Translations under genes and position numbers: made by a program
Part shown: positions 55,301 to 61,300 of the stretch, in pieces
Layout of the letters: every line of letters begins with the position of its first letter
How positions within the stretch are numbered: the first letter of the stretch is position 1
Source of the DNA: Tridacna crocea
Lineage: Eukaryota; Mollusca; Bivalvia; Cardiida; Cardiidae
DNA: 64,000 nt
Assembly: GCA_943736015.1 (NCBI GenBank)
Contig: OX031073.1
Coordinates: forward strand, 28,361,210 to 28,425,209
Direction of reading: 5' to 3'
Notes under the pieces: model-generated
Told to the model about the DNA's origin: nothing
The model's input: only the letters and a program-made list of their open reading frames with translations
Database searches by the model: none

Positions 55301-58300
55301 TCTTTGTCCAGCATACCACCACATATTTCAATGAAAACACCCCGATTATTTAGTGCAGAATCTACATAAATGCATCTACCTGCAAGAGCAAAAATATAAA
55401 TGAAATACATCTGTGTGTGTCCATATACAGATATATATACATGTATATGAACCATGCTTTTGCAGAAAGGGACCTAATGCATCTACAAAATGTCTTGACC
55501 TAGGCTTACCTGGTCTGAAAAATTTTGCCATTTGTCAAATTTTCTGTGTGTTCAAGGACCAGTCTACCTTGTGATAAACTCTTTACCAAACAACAAAATT
55601 TTACACAGGTCCAAACTGAAAGCATTTGCAGACAGCAAATTAAATGTTGTTAAAATGGTGATTTGTTTTTCCAATGGGTAGAAACTGGGGGGAAAGGAGA
55701 AAACGCTGGTTTCTAGCATTTTCTCCTTGTAGCACAAAGTTGGGATTGTGTTGTAAAGGATAAAAATGTTGTTAAATAAGGACGGATATTACTGATTCAC
55801 AATTATGTGATGACTTGCTGGGTATCATGCATGGATCATAGAGATACCTTTAGCTCCTTTTTGCTTGATCATGGCTCATGTATACATGTTTAACCCTTTT
55901 CCAAACAACAAAATTTAACCTAGACCAAATAAAAAGAGTCTACAGATGACAAAATAAATGTGACTCAAAAATTGCAAATTGTTTTGGGAAGGATAAGAGA
56001 ACATTGTGGTACATGTAATTGGAGAAAAAAACTGGTTAACAGTATTTCTTCTTTTCCCACATTTCAAATGTCTTTTTACTTTGGGTCACTAAAACTTGGG
56101 ATTGTGCAGTAAAGAATTAAAGTTTTTCTAAACAATGGGTGTTTACACAGCATCATATTCAACCAACAAAAACTAAACTGGTTAGACTTTAAGTAGCCGC
56201 CAAAAATTTGAAGGTGAACAAATCCCTGAAAAATGCTGGCGAGTTGAACTCCTTAAGATCACTTTAAAGTATGGCAGTCATTGGGTTAAAAGTTTCCAAA
56301 TCTTTAATTGTACTTGAGATTTGGCTGTTCTAGCACTGACTGGACTGGTACAGAGACAATCAAGACAAAATCAGTTGAAAGTTCGGCACAGATTTTGTGT
56401 ACAAGTTTGAACTCTTAAAAAATGCTGAACATAAGAGAAAACCCTGCATTTAATCAGTTAAATTTACGATGGACTTGAGACGGTACAGTGTACAATAAAT
56501 GTCCAAATATGAAAAAGATCACTGTAGCATCTCATTATTGAGAGTACACACAATCCCTACTTTGGAAAACATTGCGGAAAAAGAAGAAAATGCTGTTAAC
56601 CAGCATTTTCTCCTTTTCACACAATGTTTTCTACCATTTACAAAGCAAATTTCAAAGTTTCAGTCTACAAATGCTTTCGATTTGGACAAGCCTAAAATAT
56701 TGTCGGTTAGTAAATGAGATAAAGCTTGGAAATATTTCTACAAAATTTAAAGTACTTTTATAGAATCAATTCTTTAACAGAACATAGCTTTGTACATTCA
56801 TTAAGTCCCATTTTGCAAGAGCATGACTCATGTGATTAGAAGGTGTTCAGAATTCAATGCAACTTCTAATGCAAGTGCATTCCGAATTTCTGTCCGTCGC
56901 GGTAGGTAGATGTTTCAATTGAATCCAGTAACTTAAATGGTTTCCGGTGCATTCCGGTGAACTTTCGCCGCTCTAATTCTTATGGCGAAAAGTAAATGCC
57001 ACTGCTTCCACAACAAACGTTCATGTCATACATTAGCATTTATGTCATCCATTTGAAATAATTCAACAATTACAACTTTTCTACAGAAATTAAATGAAAT
57101 AAATAATTTTCCACTTACTGAATAGATCTATATTCTGGTGGGCAGCTAGCGTCTGTTGCGTAGCCATGTTGGAAATCTAACAACAGCATTGTCCAATCAA
57201 ATAAGCCGTTACTAAGTGGGCTTTCCCAAATCTCATTGGTCAATTATCGAATGAATATTTTTTCAACTGCAATCTGTAAATTTTTATATGTTGCAAAATT
57301 TTTTTTTTTCATTGGATAATTTTTTTTTTCATTGGATAATTTTTTTTTGTATTCGATATTTATCTTTTATTGAATGTATATAATTTAAGTTTAGAACAAA
57401 TATATTTTTATCCAATGAATATTTTTTTGTTTTCGAATGAAAATTTTTTTTTCGAATGAATATTTTTTCGTTTTAGAATGTAAATTTTGATATCGAATAT
57501 TGCAATGTTTGTCACGCCATAAACAGTACACTTAACTGATTTTATAGTGTTTTTACAATTTTGCTAGACAGAAAGGTTTGGACTTGTTTTAAATCGAAAA
57601 GATATGCCGAACCCCGGTCATTACCCATTTTGTGCATTACACCGACAACAGACAGAGGATCGATTATCGGGATGCGTCTTTTAAAGGCTATCAGGGAGAA
57701 GAGTTAAAGATATTAATTAACCTTTACTAAACAGCAAAATGATAGACCAGTCTAAGTCCCAAGCGCCGAGTTCCGGTGGCTCAGCCGGTAGCGTGCAGGA
57801 CTTGAGAACAGGGGATTGGCCAATTTCTTTCCGAGGACTGATGATAATCATTGCGACAGGATTCAGTCTTCTCTCACCGCTGTATATTGTTTCGATGATA
57901 ATTATATGAGAGAGCTGCCAGTGGTTTGGAAAGAATATTGTGGAGTACTAGTGAAAGAGATTCTTAAAAAGCAGTGGTCGCTGCGATACCAATGAAATAA
58001 CGTTGAAACTGCGTTAAACACCAATCATTCAATCAACCAAGATGAAAGTATTTGCAGACAAATAACATATGGGTAGAATGTCAGGATATTCTTTGAAAGT
58101 TAAGAAATCATAATGGGAATGGAGGAAATACTGATTATCAGCATCTCCATAAAGAGTTAAACCAAAAAGTGATTGGATGCCCTTTCCTTTTTCAAGACCT
58201 TAATATGACAGCTTTGGAAAACATCATGGAAAAATAAACATTTGCATTTTAGAAGTGATTAGTCTTTTGAAACTGTCTTCCATACCACTGAAAAAAAATA

Positions 58301-61300
58301 TCTCGACTTAGAATAATGTTCAATGCGTTAACTGTAGTTGTTTTCGGTTGATATATGAACAGCTTGTACTGCTATGCGTTGACACTACAAAGAGGCCAAA
58401 AAGGAGGAATGAGCAGGTGTAAAAGCTTATTCAACCACTTACCTTTGCCACCAGACTGGTATATGTGACCTTTCTCAACCCCTCCCATTGCTTCAGAGAT
58501 CTGTCTGTTTCTAGACCGAATAAAGCTTCTTCCAGTCTCCTCATCTCGCACTATCTCTATGTCACCGGGTGTCAGGTTCTGGCTAGACAACTGTTCCATC
58601 AACTCTGGGTCAATTTCTGCATCAGCTGGTATTTCTGATTGGTCAATACCTGCTGCCTTGGCAACTGCATAACATACAGAATTACCTTATCTGTACTGGT
58701 TTTAAACAAACTATTGGGCATCCAAATACATGATAAAAGTCTGTAGCAAAGATGTAAATTCTGCTTTGGGATAGATCTGTTTCATAAAACATCGACAAGA
58801 TTAGTGTAAAATCGAAGTAACACACATTTGGCATGCTTAGAATTTATCTCTCCATTGTAATACTCGAACAGTTCGTATCTTCATAAACACAAACTATGCT
58901 ACACTAGATGTAACAACTGTACCAGTCCTGTGATCATGATATTGACAAACCGGTTACAATAATAATTGGCTTGCAACAAGCGAAAAGGGGCATTCGGACA
59001 TCTGCGTAAAATGTCGTCTCGGATCAACCTGCGCACTCCGCGCAGGCTAATCCAAGACGATATTTTCCGTTTTTATGTCATTTTCTGTTTTGCGCATGTC
59101 TACTGTAGCACAAAGTGTAATGTAGTCGTAAAGTGCCGTCTCGGATTAGCCTGCGCGGACTGCACAGGCTGATCCGAGATGACACTTTACGCAAATGTCC
59201 GAATGTCCCTTTTAGCGTGTTGCGAGCCATATGTCACCCAATTTGTTTTCACTAGAGAGGGAAGGAATTTTTTCATTGGATATGATAGACGTGGCCAAGA
59301 TCCAATATATGATATATTTGACCCTTGACAAGCACTCTATGTTCATGTTTACTTAGTATTTATACGACACACATACTTACTTGCTGTCATCAAGTTGCCT
59401 CTAATCTGATCTCTGTACTCAGCTACTGTTGGCCCAGCGCTGTTTCTCTTCTGTGCTTTCATTACATCGTGTATCATAGTCTGCAATAGGGAACCATACT
59501 GATAAAGTATTATCTTACCACCTTTTCAAACCTTTACAAAATAATCAAGTGTTCTTACAAAATGGTAAGTAGCAATCCCTCACTTTCTTGTGATGATGTC
59601 ACTGCTATTTTACGGACAGTTCCCGTCATTTGAGTAAACACTTAATTTGTCTTCTGCAAATACTTTCAATACTAAATGTCATTTTTTTTGTGTTTGGTAG
59701 AGTCATATGTTACTTTAGATCGGTGCTACTTGAAAGCATTTGCAGTCCACAAATTTAATGTAAATTAAATATAGTATTTGTCAATGAAAGAAAACAATTA
59801 TTGAATACAAAAAGAAAAAATATATGTCTCCTTTTCCAACATATTTTTAAAAGGCTTTTCCTCAGGTTCTGAAGAGCCACAATTATGTCATAAAAAGTTA
59901 AGCCAGGAGGAATAAATATCTGAGACTTTCAGTTTATCAATCTTCCCCTCCTAAAAATGTGACTTCCACTTTACAGTTTCTACAAAAATTGCTCGAATCT
60001 TTGTGAATAACCTGAATAAAATTCATTGCACTTTTTGTGCTTTCTAAAGAAATTATGTAAATGCTATGTATACTAATTACAGAACAACTATAAAGAAATA
60101 ATAACCAGTATAGATAACCCATATAATTATTGATTAATCATCAAAGTGCTGACACTATTACATTAATTAGATGTAAGCAAAGTTTGTTTCATCACTCATA
60201 TTTTTTGTGAGAGTCACTTACAAATAAAAAGTCAAAAAGCCTTGTGTTATGTGCAGGTGTTAGTTACCATGCAAATAATAACTGTTAATTATTTTTTTTT
60301 TAAGTATTATAAAATTTCCACGACTATTTTTCTTCAAGATACAAATTTTTACTGTGGTAATATTTAAAAAGTACCCATACACGTAAGTCCCATTTACCTG
60401 TCTCTTGCAGCTCCTTTTACCTCACATTTTTGTAACTTTTTCCCTTTATAAGTTAATGACCTACCACTACACAAAAGTGAAACGAGTTAGGGGTATTACA
60501 CAAGCTGACCTTCAGATTTAGTTCACTGGATGGCTCATACTATCCACAATAACCTTATTAGGTTGGATTCTACACCATTTCAAGCATATTTTATAAAATT
60601 TCAAGTCACATATACATGTATTACTAGTATCCCTTCCTGAACAATTCGACATTATCATATTTTAACACTATAACATTACCATAATATGTAACCTTGTTAT
60701 TCTCATCAGCTTAAGACATGAAATGTAGAAGACAAAAGATCATACATAAACATGTACATGTACTTTAAACAGCGTGTTCTTACAAATGACTTCTTCGCTA
60801 TGGTATTAAAATATTTGCTGAAAAACTACAGAGTTTACATGCATAGAATGGACAACAAATATGCAAATATAGGGCATAAAACAGTGAGGGACATAATGGT
60901 TCTGGATTGCTCTCCCAATCTATACCCCACAAATGAAACAGTGTTTCTTTTATCTATTCCTGTGATTCTTTCAAGCAGTTGTGTACATATTTTCCTTTCA
61001 GCTCCAAAGTGAGAGGTTTAATTAAATTTTGGAAAAGAATAATCATGGAACATTTATGTATAGTACGTAAAAAAATAAATCCAACAGTTTTTGGTGGAAA
61101 AAATGTTTTCAGTATTTTCTGCTTTACACTCCGATTCATATCTTGTCACGGAGCAATTATGCAAATGAAAGCATTTCACAAGACCATAAGAGCCTGCATA
61201 GCTCAGCTGGCAGCTACTGATCAGGATATATCTATATTCATGGACGAAACAACAAAAACCAATCATTAGTTTTCTGTTAAACCGACAGCCCTAAGCCGTG

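Larger units (their letters stand above)
40246..58442. other. 18.2-kb intron of the large gene packed with transposons and a nested gene
   Basis: The phase of the large gene is the same on both sides (1 to 1). Inside are the nested three-exon gene, its inverted relative at 41.2 kb, about 20 family A MITEs, two family G elements, a 156-bp tandem array and two SINEs plus a SINE head. Unlisted stretches inside, for example 45600-46100 and 56130-56540, show nothing I can name. Confidence 0.6.

Noticed and set aside
60979..61269. Overlapping open frames on both strands, one of 96 codons
   Set aside because: No family resemblance and no supporting context. Possibly an old repeat, but nothing to name.
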